Source of the DNA: Spirochaetales bacterium
GTDB taxonomy: Bacteria; Spirochaetota; Spirochaetia; Sphaerochaetales; Sphaerochaetaceae
Direction: 5' to 3'
DNA: 64,000 bases
Assembly: GCA_012519115.1 (NCBI GenBank)
Contig: JAAYQW010000082.1
Location: forward strand, 16,219 to 80,218
In this document: piece after piece, positions 8,191 to 16,366 of the stretch
How positions within the stretch are numbered: position 1 is the first letter of the stretch
Layout: each line of letters opens with the position of its first letter
The notes under the pieces: model-generated
What the model saw: the letters and a program-made list of their open reading frames with translations, nothing else
Told to the model about the DNA's origin: nothing
The model's database searches: none
Program-made: the position numbers and the translations under genes

Positions 8191-9946
8191 GATGGCCATA
8201 GCTCGCTTGGACCCGCTGGTAGCGCAACGAATCGCTGCCGGCGAGGTCATTGAACGACCATCCTCGGTAATCCGGGAGTTGATCGACAACAGTCTCGATG
8301 CCGGATCCACCTCGATCACCGTCTCATTGACGGAAGGTGGAATCGAGGAGATGAGAGTCCTCGACAATGGAAGCGGAATCGCCAAGAATGACTTGCCCAT
8401 GCTCGGCGAAAGTCATGCTACAAGCAAGATCAGAGAGTTGGATGACCTGTATCACATCACCAGCATGGGCTTTCGGGGGGAAGCCCTCTACTCGATTGCC
8501 GCGGTCAGTTCGATTACGATCGCATCCAACGGATATGAGATCACGATCGATAATGGAAGACGGGGGGAGGTTCTTTCATCGACGACCGCTTCAGGCACTC
8601 TCGTCATCGTAAAGGATCTTTTTGGCGAACTGCCCGCCCGCCGACAATTTCTTAAACGAGCGGCGACGGAAGCCGCTATGGTTCGAACGGTTTTGCAGGA
8701 AAAGGCGCTTGCATGCCCGAACGTCGCGTTCAAGCTCTTCGTTGATGCGACTCTTCGACTCGATCTGCCGATTACGACGGCAAAAGATCGGGTGGCTGAC
8801 GTGCTGGCGACGAATCAACGAGTCGCCAAGGAAGAACTGATCGAACTTGCCGCTGACCACGGACGCTTCAGCTTATATGCCGTCGCTTCATCCGCCGCCT
8901 TGTGGAGGAGCGACCGCTCCCATATCAAGATCTTTGTGAACAAGCGGCCGGTTGATGAGTATGCCCTTGTCCAGGCGGTAACCTACGGCTATTCCAACCT
9001 CCTGCCGGGCGGGTCGTTTCCCTACTGCTACTTGTTCATCACGATCGATCCGAGCCTGGTGGATTTCAACATCCATCCGACCAAACGGGAAGTTCGCCTC
9101 CGTAACAAGGCAGAGGTCCACCACCGGGTGGTGCAGATGATCTCTTCCCAAGTCAGACGACCCATTCCCCGCCTTCAGGAAAAAGAGGAAATTTCCTCTC
9201 CCGCTCTCTTTGAGGAAAAGACAGGTGATGATATGCAACGTGGACGAAGCATGCGATCGACGGTCGGAGAACGGTTGTTTACCTATGCGCCAAAGGAACA
9301 GATCGATCCTTCATGGTTCGCAAAAGCGAAGGAAGCGTTGAAAGAACCCGCCTTTGAAACGCGACTGAACGCTGAAGAAATCGATATCTGGACACTCCAG
9401 CAAAGCGATGAGACATTTACTTATCTCGGTCAGGCGTTCAACCTCTTTCTGATCGCACAAAAGGGTGACGAGCTCTATATAGTCGATCAGCATGCTGCCC
9501 ATGAACGCATCCTGTATGATCGGGTTCGGGCAAAACAACCGATTCAAAACTTGATGGTTCCCATCGTCTTTGATGTCGAGCGTTCCATCGATGAATACCT
9601 GATGGTGAATCTGGACAGCTATCTGAACCTTGGCATAAAACTCAAACGAATTGAGGATCTTACATGGGAGCTGCTCGGTGTTCCCGCCCTGTATCGGACG
9701 ATTGAGAATGAAGTCATCGCATTTCTGCAGACGATGCTGGGTGAACCGAGCGAGATTGAAAAAGGACTCTATTCAGTCGTATCGTGCCATGCGGCGATCA
9801 AAGCCGGAGACCGGATCGATGCTGTCGCCGCCACCGAACTCCTAAAAAGCGTCTTTGCCCTTGAAGAACCAATCTGCCCCCATGGACGAACCTTTGTGAT
9901 CCGCTTGAATAAGAATGATCTGATGAACTCGGTCGGTCGAACTTAA
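8177..9946 (+). CDS. mutL: DNA mismatch repair protein MutL (endonuclease type)
   Basis: About 589 residues. MutL links mismatch recognition by MutS to strand incision and removal. The N-terminal GHKL ATPase is clear: AGEVIERPSSVIRELIDNSLDAG (motif I), DNGSGI, ATSKI and GFRGEAL. The C-terminal dimer domain carries DQHAAHE near residue 436, SCHAAIKAGD and CPHGRTFVI, the metal-binding motifs of nicking MutLs. Two positions differ from the usual consensus: aspartate replaces the last glutamate of DQHA-x2-E-x4-E, and threonine follows CPHGR. Two starts are possible: ATG 8177 (GAAGG upstream, overlapping the previous gene) or ATG 8192, which aligns better with typical MutL N-termini. Confidence 0.95.
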   Translation: MASSKMAIARLDPLVAQRIAAGEVIERPSSVIRELIDNSLDAGSTSITVSLTEGGIEEMRVLDNGSGIAKNDLPMLGESHATSKIRELDDLYHITSMGFRGEALYSIAAVSSITIASNGYEITIDNGRRGEVLSSTTASGTLVIVKDLFGELPARRQFLKRAATEAAMVRTVLQEKALACPNVAFKLFVDATLRLDLPITTAKDRVADVLATNQRVAKEELIELAADHGRFSLYAVASSAALWRSDRSHIKIFVNKRPVDEYALVQAVTYGYSNLLPGGSFPYCYLFITIDPSLVDFNIHPTKREVRLRNKAEVHHRVVQMISSQVRRPIPRLQEKEEISSPALFEEKTGDDMQRGRSMRSTVGERLFTYAPKEQIDPSWFAKAKEALKEPAFETRLNAEEIDIWTLQQSDETFTYLGQAFNLFLIAQKGDELYIVDQHAAHERILYDRVRAKQPIQNLMVPIVFDVERSIDEYLMVNLDSYLNLGIKLKRIEDLTWELLGVPALYRTIENEVIAFLQTMLGEPSEIEKGLYSVVSCHAAIKAGDRIDAVAATELLKSVFALEEPICPHGRTFVIRLNKNDLMNSVGRT

Positions 9947-10563
9947 AGTGTGACCCGGACGATCGTCGCCCCCTGATCGAAGGAAAGGTAAAACTCGTTA
10001 TCGTCGGGGGAAAAGACATGGCTCTCCCCTTCTGCAAGATCGATATGCTCGTTCCCCACCTGGAGCGTCGCACTCCGGTGCAACACCAAAGTCCGCGCAT
10101 CGTTGTCATACGTTCCCCATTGAGAGGGATCAACGGTGGTATTCGGGGACCGGACCGCAAACGAATGATCTATCGTCTTTCCACGTTCGTTGAGAATGAC
10201 CATCGAATAGACCCCTTCGGTGAGAGTGTTGCCCTTTCCCATCGAAAGCGGTCCGACAGCAAAACGCCCATCTTCATCCCGCTTCGCCGATACGACCCAT
10301 CGGGAAGTCTTATCGGGGGTGGAAACTTGGACCTCTAAAACCGAATCATCGCTTGTCACTTCAAAACTCAACGTCAGGATGGAGGCGCTCGCTCCTTCGG
10401 GAAGAAAGTACAGCGCCGAGAGTGATGATTCGACATTCAGAACATCAAACTCTTCCCTCGTGCATCCGCTGACACTGACGACGATGAAGAAGATCAGAAA
10501 AAGACGGAGCAGGTTATGAAATACGCGCTTGCTGAGATAAGAATGATCTGACCGGGTTTGCAT
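9943..10563 (-). CDS. Lipoprotein of unknown function
   Basis: A protein of about 206 residues with a long signal region ending in the lipobox VSGC (LFLIFFIVVSVSGCTREEFD), so the mature protein would be lipidated on cysteine and held at a membrane. The remainder is strand-rich and soluble, with a TLSFEVTSDDSVLEV segment and a C-terminal half that looks like a cupin or Ig-like fold, but no family is certain. The start is unsure: ATG 10563 lies within the end of the upstream acyltransferase gene (about 50 bases overlap) and has no clear Shine-Dalgarno. Its stop overlaps that of mutL by 4 bases. Probably the last gene of the 12643-9943 operon. Confidence 0.75.
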   Translation of the reverse strand: MQTRSDHSYLSKRVFHNLLRLFLIFFIVVSVSGCTREEFDVLNVESSLSALYFLPEGASASILTLSFEVTSDDSVLEVQVSTPDKTSRWVVSAKRDEDGRFAVGPLSMGKGNTLTEGVYSMVILNERGKTIDHSFAVRSPNTTVDPSQWGTYDNDARTLVLHRSATLQVGNEHIDLAEGESHVFSPDDNEFYLSFDQGATIVRVTL

Positions 10564-11650
10564 ACATGTTAAGGGCAAAGTCTCGAACCTCCTCTCGACG
10601 GAATCTAAAGCGGCGCAAGAATGCTTCATCATTAAAACCAGTGTATCTGTCAGCAAATATCGTGGTATTGTTCACATAGTCATACGCAAAATAATTGGTC
10701 GGCCAAAGCTTGTAGTTGAGTTGAATCTGCCGATCGATCTCATTGGCGACTTCTTCGGGCGTATCATACCGCCTGTCGGTCAGTGGCGTGCCGAAACTGA
10801 TATGAATTCGACCTTTAAAACCCTTCAACCCTTTACTCATCGAAATGACATCTTCATACGGGCGCTTATCGCTTTGGCTGCGGAGCTGCTCCGCGGCTTT
10901 ATTCACATCCAAAGGATCATACTCATAGCTGACCGCCACCGGGACGATATGCGATCGCTTGATCACCTCACTGAAGCCTATGCCTTTCATTTTCTGGGAT
11001 AGATGGAGCATCTTGATGATCGCGGGATTTGTCGTGTCGATTCCGTCTTTGCTGCGCCCGCTTTTTTGAGCGACCCAGATCGATTGATTTCTTTCGCTGA
11101 TCGACTCGACGAAATATGCGGAAAGCCGCAGGGATTCAAGATATTTTTCTTTCAGCGGAAGGGTGCGCTTGACGACGACTCCCCCGTTTAGCTTGAAAAG
11201 ATCGGTAACGAATTGATTCGTCAGCAGGTTGTCGCCGATCGCCATTTCCATCAGCATCTGATCCGCTTGGGCGAGAGCCAGATCGATCAAGGCGCAATCG
11301 AGGATGATGTCGCGATGGTTGGAGATGTACAGGTATGCCCGATCGTTCTTCAGATTCTCCGCTCCACTGTGGGTAAACGCAGTTACTGATTTTTCTACGA
11401 TCTTCGGAAGGAAGAATCCTGCGGTGATCGTGCGTTGAAACTCCTCGTACGTGGTGATGTGATCAAGAAGGGAGACGATATGTTTTACCGACTCTTCGAG
11501 GGCAAGGCGTTCATCATTCGTCCGTGGCGGATCAAGCATTCCGAGAAATTGGCCAATTGCCTTTTCATGAGCTTTGACCCGCGCTACCGCATCCAACACA
11601 TCCTGACCGCGGTAGGGGGCAATATCACGATAGGAATTGATATCCATCAT
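10514..11650 (-). CDS. PlsC-like glycerol-phosphate acyltransferase family protein
   Basis: A 378-residue protein with the LPLAT acyltransferase signature: N-H-x4-D in SNHRDIILD near residue 115, and a later WVAQKSGRSKDG block near residue 197 in the place of the usual EGxRS substrate-binding motif. Enzymes of this family transfer acyl chains to glycerol phosphate or lysophosphatidate at the membrane. The protein is longer than PlsC (about 240 residues) and resembles the larger 1-acyl-glycerol-phosphate acyltransferase-like group found in Bacteroidetes and spirochaetes. AGGA precedes ATG 11650, which directly abuts the stop of the upstream dehydrogenase-like gene, so the genes are co-transcribed. 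Exact substrate: inferred only. Confidence 0.8.
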   Translation of the reverse strand: MMDINSYRDIAPYRGQDVLDAVARVKAHEKAIGQFLGMLDPPRTNDERLALEESVKHIVSLLDHITTYEEFQRTITAGFFLPKIVEKSVTAFTHSGAENLKNDRAYLYISNHRDIILDCALIDLALAQADQMLMEMAIGDNLLTNQFVTDLFKLNGGVVVKRTLPLKEKYLESLRLSAYFVESISERNQSIWVAQKSGRSKDGIDTTNPAIIKMLHLSQKMKGIGFSEVIKRSHIVPVAVSYEYDPLDVNKAAEQLRSQSDKRPYEDVISMSKGLKGFKGRIHISFGTPLTDRRYDTPEEVANEIDRQIQLNYKLWPTNYFAYDYVNNTTIFADRYTGFNDEAFLRRFRFRREEVRDFALNMYANPVRSFLSQQARIS

Positions 11651-12643
11651 TTACATCCTTTGGGCCTCGAGCATTGTTTTAAGGTATTGGACTCGAGTCC
11701 ATTGAGAACCGTCCGATTTATACTTCTTGGCAAGCTTCCCTCGGAACGCTTCTATATCTTCAAATTCATGCCTCTTCATCCAGTCTTCAAGGTCTCTGAG
11801 CATCTTCTGAGCACTGCCTGCTCCCTTTTTCAAGAGGACTGAACACAGCTGGACGGCTTTCGCACCTGCAAGAAGAAGTTTGATGGCACTGTCGGCGCTA
11901 TGGATTCCGGTCGCGCCGATGAGGTCATACCGAACCTCTTCGCTCATCAGGCCGACCCACCTGAGGGCAAGAGCATACTCGTCTTTGCCGCTGATCATTT
12001 GCGCTTGAGTCATCTTCATCCGCTCAATATCGATATCGGGGCTGTAGAAACGGTTGAAAAGGACAACCCCGTCCACTTCCTCTTCATCGAACCGGCGAAG
12101 CAGGTTCGCCAAGGAAGAATATGCACTTCCAATCTTCAAACTGAGCGGGACGTCGATCGCCTTTCGAGCGGAACGGACCAATTGAAGAAACTCTTTCTCC
12201 ATTTCCCTGCCCTCTTTTTCAGGATCGGCGCCGATTACGTAGTAGTTCAATTCAACCGCATCAGCTCCGAGATTGATGAAGCGCTTGGCATACTCCAGCC
12301 ATGTTCCGTCCCGATAGCAGTTGATTGAAGCGATGACCGGAATGGAGAGACTCTTCTTCGCCCCTTCAAGCAACGCCAGGTATGCATCAATTTGTCGTTC
12401 CATCGAAATCGCTTTTATAAACTCATATCCGTCAGTATGTCCAAGATATCCTTCAGCGTCTTTCAGGGCGGCAAGGCCGTCAAGCTCGATCTGTTCTTCA
12501 AAAATGGATTTCAGTACGACTGCACCAAGACCGGCATCTTCTAGTTGTTTCAAGGAATCCAAGGATGCGGTCAACGGACTTGAAGCCGCCACGAGAGGGT
12601 TCCTAATCGGTAAACCTAGGTAGCTACTGGACAAATCTGCCAT
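11651..12643 (-). CDS. Dihydroorotate dehydrogenase-like FMN flavoprotein
   Basis: A 330-residue TIM-barrel protein of the dihydroorotate dehydrogenase-like group (LGLPIRNPLVAASSPLT at the N-terminus; ASINCYRDGTWLEYAKRFINLGADAVELNYY; VDGVVLFNRFYSPDI; IGATGIHSADSAIKLLLAGAKAVQLCSVLL). The last block is the FMN-phosphate-binding region. Genuine class 1 PyrD carries a catalytic cysteine or serine in a conserved loop and normally sits with pyrimidine genes; here the neighbours are an acyltransferase and a lipoprotein, so a role in pyrimidine synthesis is unproven. Proteins annotated this way are common in Bacteroidetes and spirochaetes. AAGGAG lies about 10 bases upstream of ATG 12643. First gene of a three-gene minus-strand operon. 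Confidence 0.85.
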   Translation of the reverse strand: MADLSSSYLGLPIRNPLVAASSPLTASLDSLKQLEDAGLGAVVLKSIFEEQIELDGLAALKDAEGYLGHTDGYEFIKAISMERQIDAYLALLEGAKKSLSIPVIASINCYRDGTWLEYAKRFINLGADAVELNYYVIGADPEKEGREMEKEFLQLVRSARKAIDVPLSLKIGSAYSSLANLLRRFDEEEVDGVVLFNRFYSPDIDIERMKMTQAQMISGKDEYALALRWVGLMSEEVRYDLIGATGIHSADSAIKLLLAGAKAVQLCSVLLKKGAGSAQKMLRDLEDWMKRHEFEDIEAFRGKLAKKYKSDGSQWTRVQYLKTMLEAQRM

Positions 12644-12686
12644 CGGGTATCTTCTCCTTACATCGAAAGGTATTCATCAAACCAAG

Positions 12687-12715
12687 ACGGGGCAAGTATA
12701 CCATACCTGCCCCGT
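12687..12715 (-). terminator. Hairpin downstream of the serine operon
   Basis: A perfect 8-bp stem ACGGGGCA/TGCCCCGT with a 13-base loop lies just beyond the stop of the Lrp-type gene. On the minus strand it is followed by CTTGGTTTG, a weak T-tract. It probably ends the serA-serC-lrp transcript before the dehydrogenase-like operon. Confidence 0.55.
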
Positions 12716-12734
12716 TTCCTCTACCCGGATTCGC

Positions 12735-13190
12735 TCAGAGGACGTAGGGAATCCGGTAGTTTTCCGATTGATAGACGACAAATGTCTCCACTTCAAGGAC
12801 CTCGCTCATCTTCGAAAGCTCCTCCTTGAAGAAATCGAGCAGGCTCAGATCCTCTTCTTCGCTGAGCACCAGCTGTACGAGGAGATCGTAGCGGCCCGTT
12901 ACCACAACGGAAGAGATGACTCCGCGCAAGGTGCAGAACTCCCTGGCTTTCCGTTCCAGATCGAGAGTCGATAATTTCACTCCCATGAATACGACTTGGA
13001 GACCGGGAATCATCTCGGCACGGATAAGGCCGGAGATTTGAAGGACTTCTTCATCTATCAGTTTGTTGACACGCGAACGGACGGTGTTCTCGGTGACATT
13101 CAATTCATCGGCGATTGCGCTGAAGGGCTTTCGCCCATCAATGAGCTGGCGAAGAATCGCTTTGTTCGTCTCATCCATTTTTATTTTCAT
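12735..13190 (-). CDS. Lrp/AsnC-family transcriptional regulator
   Basis: A 151-residue regulator: an N-terminal winged helix-turn-helix (DETNKAILRQLIDGRKPFSAIADELNVTENTVRSRVNKLIDEEVLQ, residues 5-50) and a C-terminal RAM ligand-binding domain (VFMGVKL, GVISSVVVTGRYDLLVQLVLS). Family members bind amino acids and control amino-acid metabolism genes as dimers or octamers. ATG 13190 is preferred; it lies just after the serC stop region, with GGAT upstream, and an open frame continues further upstream without a ribosome site. As the last gene of the serA-serC unit it probably responds to serine or a related amino acid and controls this operon; that is inference from position. Confidence 0.88.
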   Translation of the reverse strand: MKIKMDETNKAILRQLIDGRKPFSAIADELNVTENTVRSRVNKLIDEEVLQISGLIRAEMIPGLQVVFMGVKLSTLDLERKAREFCTLRGVISSVVVTGRYDLLVQLVLSEEEDLSLLDFFKEELSKMSEVLEVETFVVYQSENYRIPYVL

Positions 13191-13194
13191 AAGC

Positions 13195-14277
13195 TTATCC
13201 ATGACGCGTTTCGAACTCGCGCATAAATTGAGCGAGCGCTTCAACGGCGGCAGGCTCGAGCGAATTGTAAAGACTTGCTCTCAGTCCTCCCACCGAACGA
13301 TGTCCCTTGAGGCCAAGCATCCCCGCTTTCTTCGATTCCTTGATGAACAGCTCCTCCAGCTCCTCGCTGGGAAGTCGGAACACCACGTTCATCGATGAAC
13401 GATGCTGCGTGTCGACGGGACTGCGATAGAAGGGGGTCGAGTCGATCACATCGTAGATGAGCCGGCTCTTTTCTTCAGCTCGTCTGGCCATTCCCTCGAT
13501 TCCTCCATGACTCTCGATCCACTTGAGAACAAGGTTCACGACCCAGATTGCAAAGACCGGCGGGGTGTTCACGAGCCCCTTGTTCTTCCCATGAGCTTTA
13601 TAATCGAGATAGGAAGGGAGATTGGGATTCTGCTTTTCCAGAAGTTCTTTCCTGTAGAGCACAAAGGCGGCCCCTGCCGGACCCAGATTCTTTTGAACTC
13701 CGCCGAAGATCATCCCGAACCGATTGACATCGATTGGCCGGCTGAAGATATCGCTTGACATATCCGCGATCAGCGGAACCGAATCGGTTTTAGGAAACTC
13801 TTTATACTGGATTCCGCCGATCGTCTCATTGGAGCAAAGATAGAGATAGCTCAGGCCGGGATCGACGACAAGCGCTTCCATGTTCGGAAGGGTCGTGTAA
13901 TTGCTCTCTTTTCCATCCCAGACAATTTCGATATTTCCGAGCTTCTTTGCATCCATGAGCGCTTTTTCCGACCATGAACCGCTGTTGATATACCCCGCTT
14001 TTCCATCCTGTGGAAGGAAGTTTATCGGCACCATCGCGAATTGCAGGGTGGCTCCGCCTCCGAGGAAGTAGAACTCGTGCTCATCGCCCGCACCGATGAG
14101 GCGTTTGAAGATTGCAAGCGTTTCATCGTACATCTCTTCAAACATCCCGCCGCGGTGGCTGGTTTCGATCATCGACAGTCCGTTTCCTTTATAATCGACC
14201 AGCTCCTCTTGGACTTGTTTCAGCACCTCAAGCGGCAGCACGCTCGGGCCGGCATAAAAATTCTTCTTCCGCTCCAT
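13195..14277 (-). CDS. serC: Phosphoserine aminotransferase
   Basis: A 360-residue PLP enzyme that converts 3-phosphohydroxypyruvate to phosphoserine using glutamate, the second step of serine synthesis (also used in pyridoxal-phosphate synthesis). Diagnostic segments are YAGPSVLPLEVL at the N-terminus, SHRGGMFEEMYDE, FLGGGATLQFAMVPINF and GGVQKNLGPAG near residue 195, which holds the PLP lysine. The C-terminus GLKGHRSVGGLRASLYNSLE is typical. Length matches the family. The ATG overlaps the upstream stop (TGATG) and has GGAGG 9 bases before it, so it is translated with the dehydrogenase gene. Confidence 0.96.
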   Translation of the reverse strand: MERKKNFYAGPSVLPLEVLKQVQEELVDYKGNGLSMIETSHRGGMFEEMYDETLAIFKRLIGAGDEHEFYFLGGGATLQFAMVPINFLPQDGKAGYINSGSWSEKALMDAKKLGNIEIVWDGKESNYTTLPNMEALVVDPGLSYLYLCSNETIGGIQYKEFPKTDSVPLIADMSSDIFSRPIDVNRFGMIFGGVQKNLGPAGAAFVLYRKELLEKQNPNLPSYLDYKAHGKNKGLVNTPPVFAIWVVNLVLKWIESHGGIEGMARRAEEKSRLIYDVIDSTPFYRSPVDTQHRSSMNVVFRLPSEELEELFIKESKKAGMLGLKGHRSVGGLRASLYNSLEPAAVEALAQFMREFETRHG

Positions 14278-15161
14278 CAGACGATTCCTCCCTCAATCAA
14301 CTCTTTGATGATATCGAATGTTTCTTGTCCGATTCGTCCAAGATTCTCCACGCTGTTCGCCCCGACATGAGGGGTGAACGTAACACGATCGCAACCAAGA
14401 AGGGGATAATCGCTTTGTGGCGGATCTGTCGGGTATACATCAGCGCAGTACCACGATACCGAACCTCCACTCAAGGCTTTGACCATATATCCGGCATCCA
14501 CACAAAGAGCTCGCCCGGTATTGATGATCACCGGCTTCTTCTTGCAGTGGCTCAACAAATCCTCGTTGACAAGATTCATCGTTTCGTTTGTCAGCGGGAG
14601 ATGCAGGGAAATATAATCGGCGTTCTCAACCGCAACCTCGGCGCTTGAAAGCATCTTTGCGAATTGATGGGTGGTGACATACTTGTCGTACGCAACCACG
14701 TTCATTCCGAATGCATGAGCTCGCTCGGCGACTTTACAGGCGATATTCCCCATACCGAGCAAGCAGAGGGTTTTTCCGTACAGCTCGGTGCGTTTGAGGT
14801 TCTTCAGCCAATTGCCCTCTTTCATCCCTTTGCTGTATTCTAAGAGGTTGTTGGGAACGCTGATCATCAGCGCCATCGTCAGCTCGGCCACGGCTATCGA
14901 AGACGAGGTTGGAGTATTTCGAACCACAATACCTTTGCTGAGAGCATATTCGGTGTCGATATTATCCACACCGACTCCACCGCGGATGATCACCTTGAGA
15001 TTTGGCGCGTTGTCCATGTACTCTTTGGTGCATCTCGTTTTCGAGCGGATGAGGAGAACATTCGCCTCGGAAAGACGGCCATGATCGGTCGTGACTTCCC
15101 CAAAGACGGAAAGTCTGCCGGGCAGGGAAGCATCGAAGGCGTCAGCGATAAGTATCAGCAT
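14277..15161 (-). CDS. serA: D-3-phosphoglycerate dehydrogenase (short form)
   Basis: A 294-residue NAD-dependent 2-hydroxyacid dehydrogenase, by context the first enzyme of serine synthesis (3-phosphoglycerate to 3-phosphohydroxypyruvate). Seen: RGGVGVDNIDTEYA with the catalytic arginine near residue 75, the nucleotide-binding LLGMGNIACKVAERA near 145, and FTPHVGANSVEN near 265 with the catalytic histidine. It lacks the C-terminal ACT domain that gives serine feedback in E. coli SerA, so control may instead come from the downstream Lrp protein. The start is set at ATG 15161, 6 bases after AAGGAGTG; a GTG 9 bases upstream overlaps the ribosome site. Other hydroxyacid dehydrogenases are possible, but serC linkage supports this call. 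Confidence 0.9.
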   Translation of the reverse strand: MLILIADAFDASLPGRLSVFGEVTTDHGRLSEANVLLIRSKTRCTKEYMDNAPNLKVIIRGGVGVDNIDTEYALSKGIVVRNTPTSSSIAVAELTMALMISVPNNLLEYSKGMKEGNWLKNLKRTELYGKTLCLLGMGNIACKVAERAHAFGMNVVAYDKYVTTHQFAKMLSSAEVAVENADYISLHLPLTNETMNLVNEDLLSHCKKKPVIINTGRALCVDAGYMVKALSGGSVSWYCADVYPTDPPQSDYPLLGCDRVTFTPHVGANSVENLGRIGQETFDIIKELIEGGIV

Positions 15162-15212
15162 ACGAAACACTCCTTACGGAAAATTTCCAGCACGGGCCGG
15201 ATATTGGAAGCC

Positions 15213-15242
15213 ATTCTAGCTTATTTTCGGAGTTTGTTCCAA
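15213..15242 (-). promoter_or_regulatory. Promoter of the serA-serC-lrp operon
   Basis: Reading leftwards, TTGGAA (plus-strand 15237-15242) and TAGAAT (15213-15218) are 18 bases apart, a good sigma-70 match. Transcription would begin near 15206, giving a leader of about 45 bases before serA. An AT-rich tract upstream (15243-15330) could act as an UP element. Confidence 0.65.
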
Positions 15243-15324
15243 GCCTTTAAAGAATTATTTATCATTTTTATCTCATAATTACATAAAATATTGCTGTATG
15301 CCTAAATATTTGAGGTATATAATG

Positions 15325-15352
15325 AAAAAACCGGCAACTTTTAAGTTGCCGG
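15325..15352 (-). terminator. Rho-independent terminator of rpsU
   Basis: A near-perfect hairpin CCGGCAACTT/AAGTTGCCGG (15331-15352) is followed on the minus strand by six T residues (15325-15330). It lies about 20 bases past the rpsU stop and separates it from the serA promoter region. Confidence 0.9.
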
Positions 15353-15371
15353 TGATAAAACCAACTCGTTG

Positions 15372-15581
15372 TTAGTACCCTTTGGAGCTGTACTGCTTCC
15401 GGGCTTTTTTCATTTGCTTGCGAGCAAGTGCTTTCTTTTTCCTGTTCAGGAGGGTGGAGGGCTTTTCGAAGTATTCGCGGCGTTTGTATTCGCGGATAAT
15501 CCCCTCTTTTTCAACCATGCGCTTAAATCGCTTGATCGATTTTTCGAGCGGCTCGTTTTCGTCTACTCGGACGTATGCCAT
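15372..15581 (-). CDS. rpsU: 30S ribosomal protein S21
   Basis: A 69-residue, strongly basic protein with the S21 sequence pattern ([42 protein letters not shown]). S21 is a late-assembling small-subunit protein near the anti-Shine-Dalgarno region of 16S rRNA and is needed for initiation on structured mRNAs. AAGGTGG lies upstream of the ATG. It is a single-gene unit here, with its own promoter and terminator, rather than being in the dnaG-rpoD operon as in E. coli. Confidence 0.97.
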   Translation of the reverse strand: MAYVRVDENEPLEKSIKRFKRMVEKEGIIREYKRREYFEKPSTLLNRKKKALARKQMKKARKQYSSKGY

Positions 15582-15632
15582 GCTGAAGTATCACCACCTT
15601 TCCCGATTACTGGGTTCGTCTTGTAATTGAAG

Positions 15633-15660
15633 ATTGCAATAAATGAGCCATTCGTGTCAA
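15633..15660 (-). promoter_or_regulatory. Promoter of rpsU
   Basis: On the minus strand a perfect TTGACA (plus-strand 15655-15660) is followed after 16 bases by TGCAAT (15633-15638). The start of transcription would be about 40-45 bases before the rpsU ATG. Confidence 0.6.
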
Positions 15661-15680
15661 GGAGGGCGGGAACTGTTGGA

Positions 15681-16253
15681 TCAGCGGTTCTCTGAATGAA
15701 ACCTCACCACCATGTGAACTACCGCTTCTTTGCTGCTTTGATTGGAGATCGAATGCTCGATATCGGCATGGTACATCAGGAAATCTCCCGTTTTGAGGTG
15801 GGCGGAGTTCTCCCCTGCTCGGACATCGACCGAGCCTTTGACGACCGTCAGATATTCTTGGCTTCCTTCGATATGGGGTTCGCTTTGGAGCGTCGAGTCG
15901 GGGTCGAAAGTGAGAAGATACATCTCCAGTTCCTCGACGGAAGAAAGGGGGCTGAGGATCTTGATCGTGATTCCGTCTTTTCGCTTCTCGAGCTTTGAAC
16001 CGTCATCGGAAGCGGGATTGAGGGAAAATACCCTGGTCGGCTCGTCAACTCCTTCCAAGAGATCATTCAATTCAACGTTCAGCCCTTTTGCGATCTTCCA
16101 AACCGTAGCTACGGTGGGATTCACCTTGTCGCTTTCAATCTGGCTGAGCATCGCTTTGGAGACGCCGCTTCGCTCACTGAGCACATTGAGGGTGAGCTTG
16201 CGAGCCGTTCGGATTCGCTGAATATTCTTGCCGATCATCGGAGGGGTTTGCAT
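15681..16253 (-). CDS. XRE-family regulator with C-terminal cupin domain
   Basis: A 190-residue regulator: an N-terminal helix-turn-helix of the XRE/Cro type (IGKNIQRIRTARKLTLNVLSERSGVSKAMLSQIESDK, residues 7-45) and a C-terminal small cupin barrel (about 105-188; SEPHIEGSQEYLTVVKGSVDV, HLKTGDFLMYHADIEHSISN) that probably binds a small ligand. AAGGAG is 6 bases upstream of the ATG. The gene is divergent from tdh-kbl, and two 16-bp operator-like sites lie in the shared region on top of the tdh promoter, so it most likely represses threonine breakdown until an inducer, perhaps threonine or glycine, is sensed. The ligand is inferred. Confidence 0.9.
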   Translation of the reverse strand: MQTPPMIGKNIQRIRTARKLTLNVLSERSGVSKAMLSQIESDKVNPTVATVWKIAKGLNVELNDLLEGVDEPTRVFSLNPASDDGSKLEKRKDGITIKILSPLSSVEELEMYLLTFDPDSTLQSEPHIEGSQEYLTVVKGSVDVRAGENSAHLKTGDFLMYHADIEHSISNQSSKEAVVHMVVRFHSENR

Positions 16254-16270
16254 TGATGACTCCTTATAAA

Positions 16271-16305
16271 GTTTGACATACTAAACCTTGTTCAATATAC
16301 TAAAC
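16271..16305 (+). promoter_or_regulatory. tdh promoter covered by two tandem operator sites
   Basis: TTGACA (16273-16278) and TATACT (16296-16301) are exactly 17 bases apart, a near-consensus sigma-70 promoter reading into tdh. Two related 16-bp elements overlap it: GTTTGACATACTAAAC (16271-16286) on the -35 and GTTCAATATACTAAAC (16290-16305) on the -10, sharing a 9-base ATACTAAAC and set 19 bases apart, about two helical turns. The second is a purine/pyrimidine-symmetric palindrome. A bound regulator would block the polymerase directly. Confidence 0.8.
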
Positions 16306-16366
16306 TCATCAATGATTGTAAAACCACGCTCCGCTCTTGTCAAGAAACAAGCAGAAGGGAGGATAG

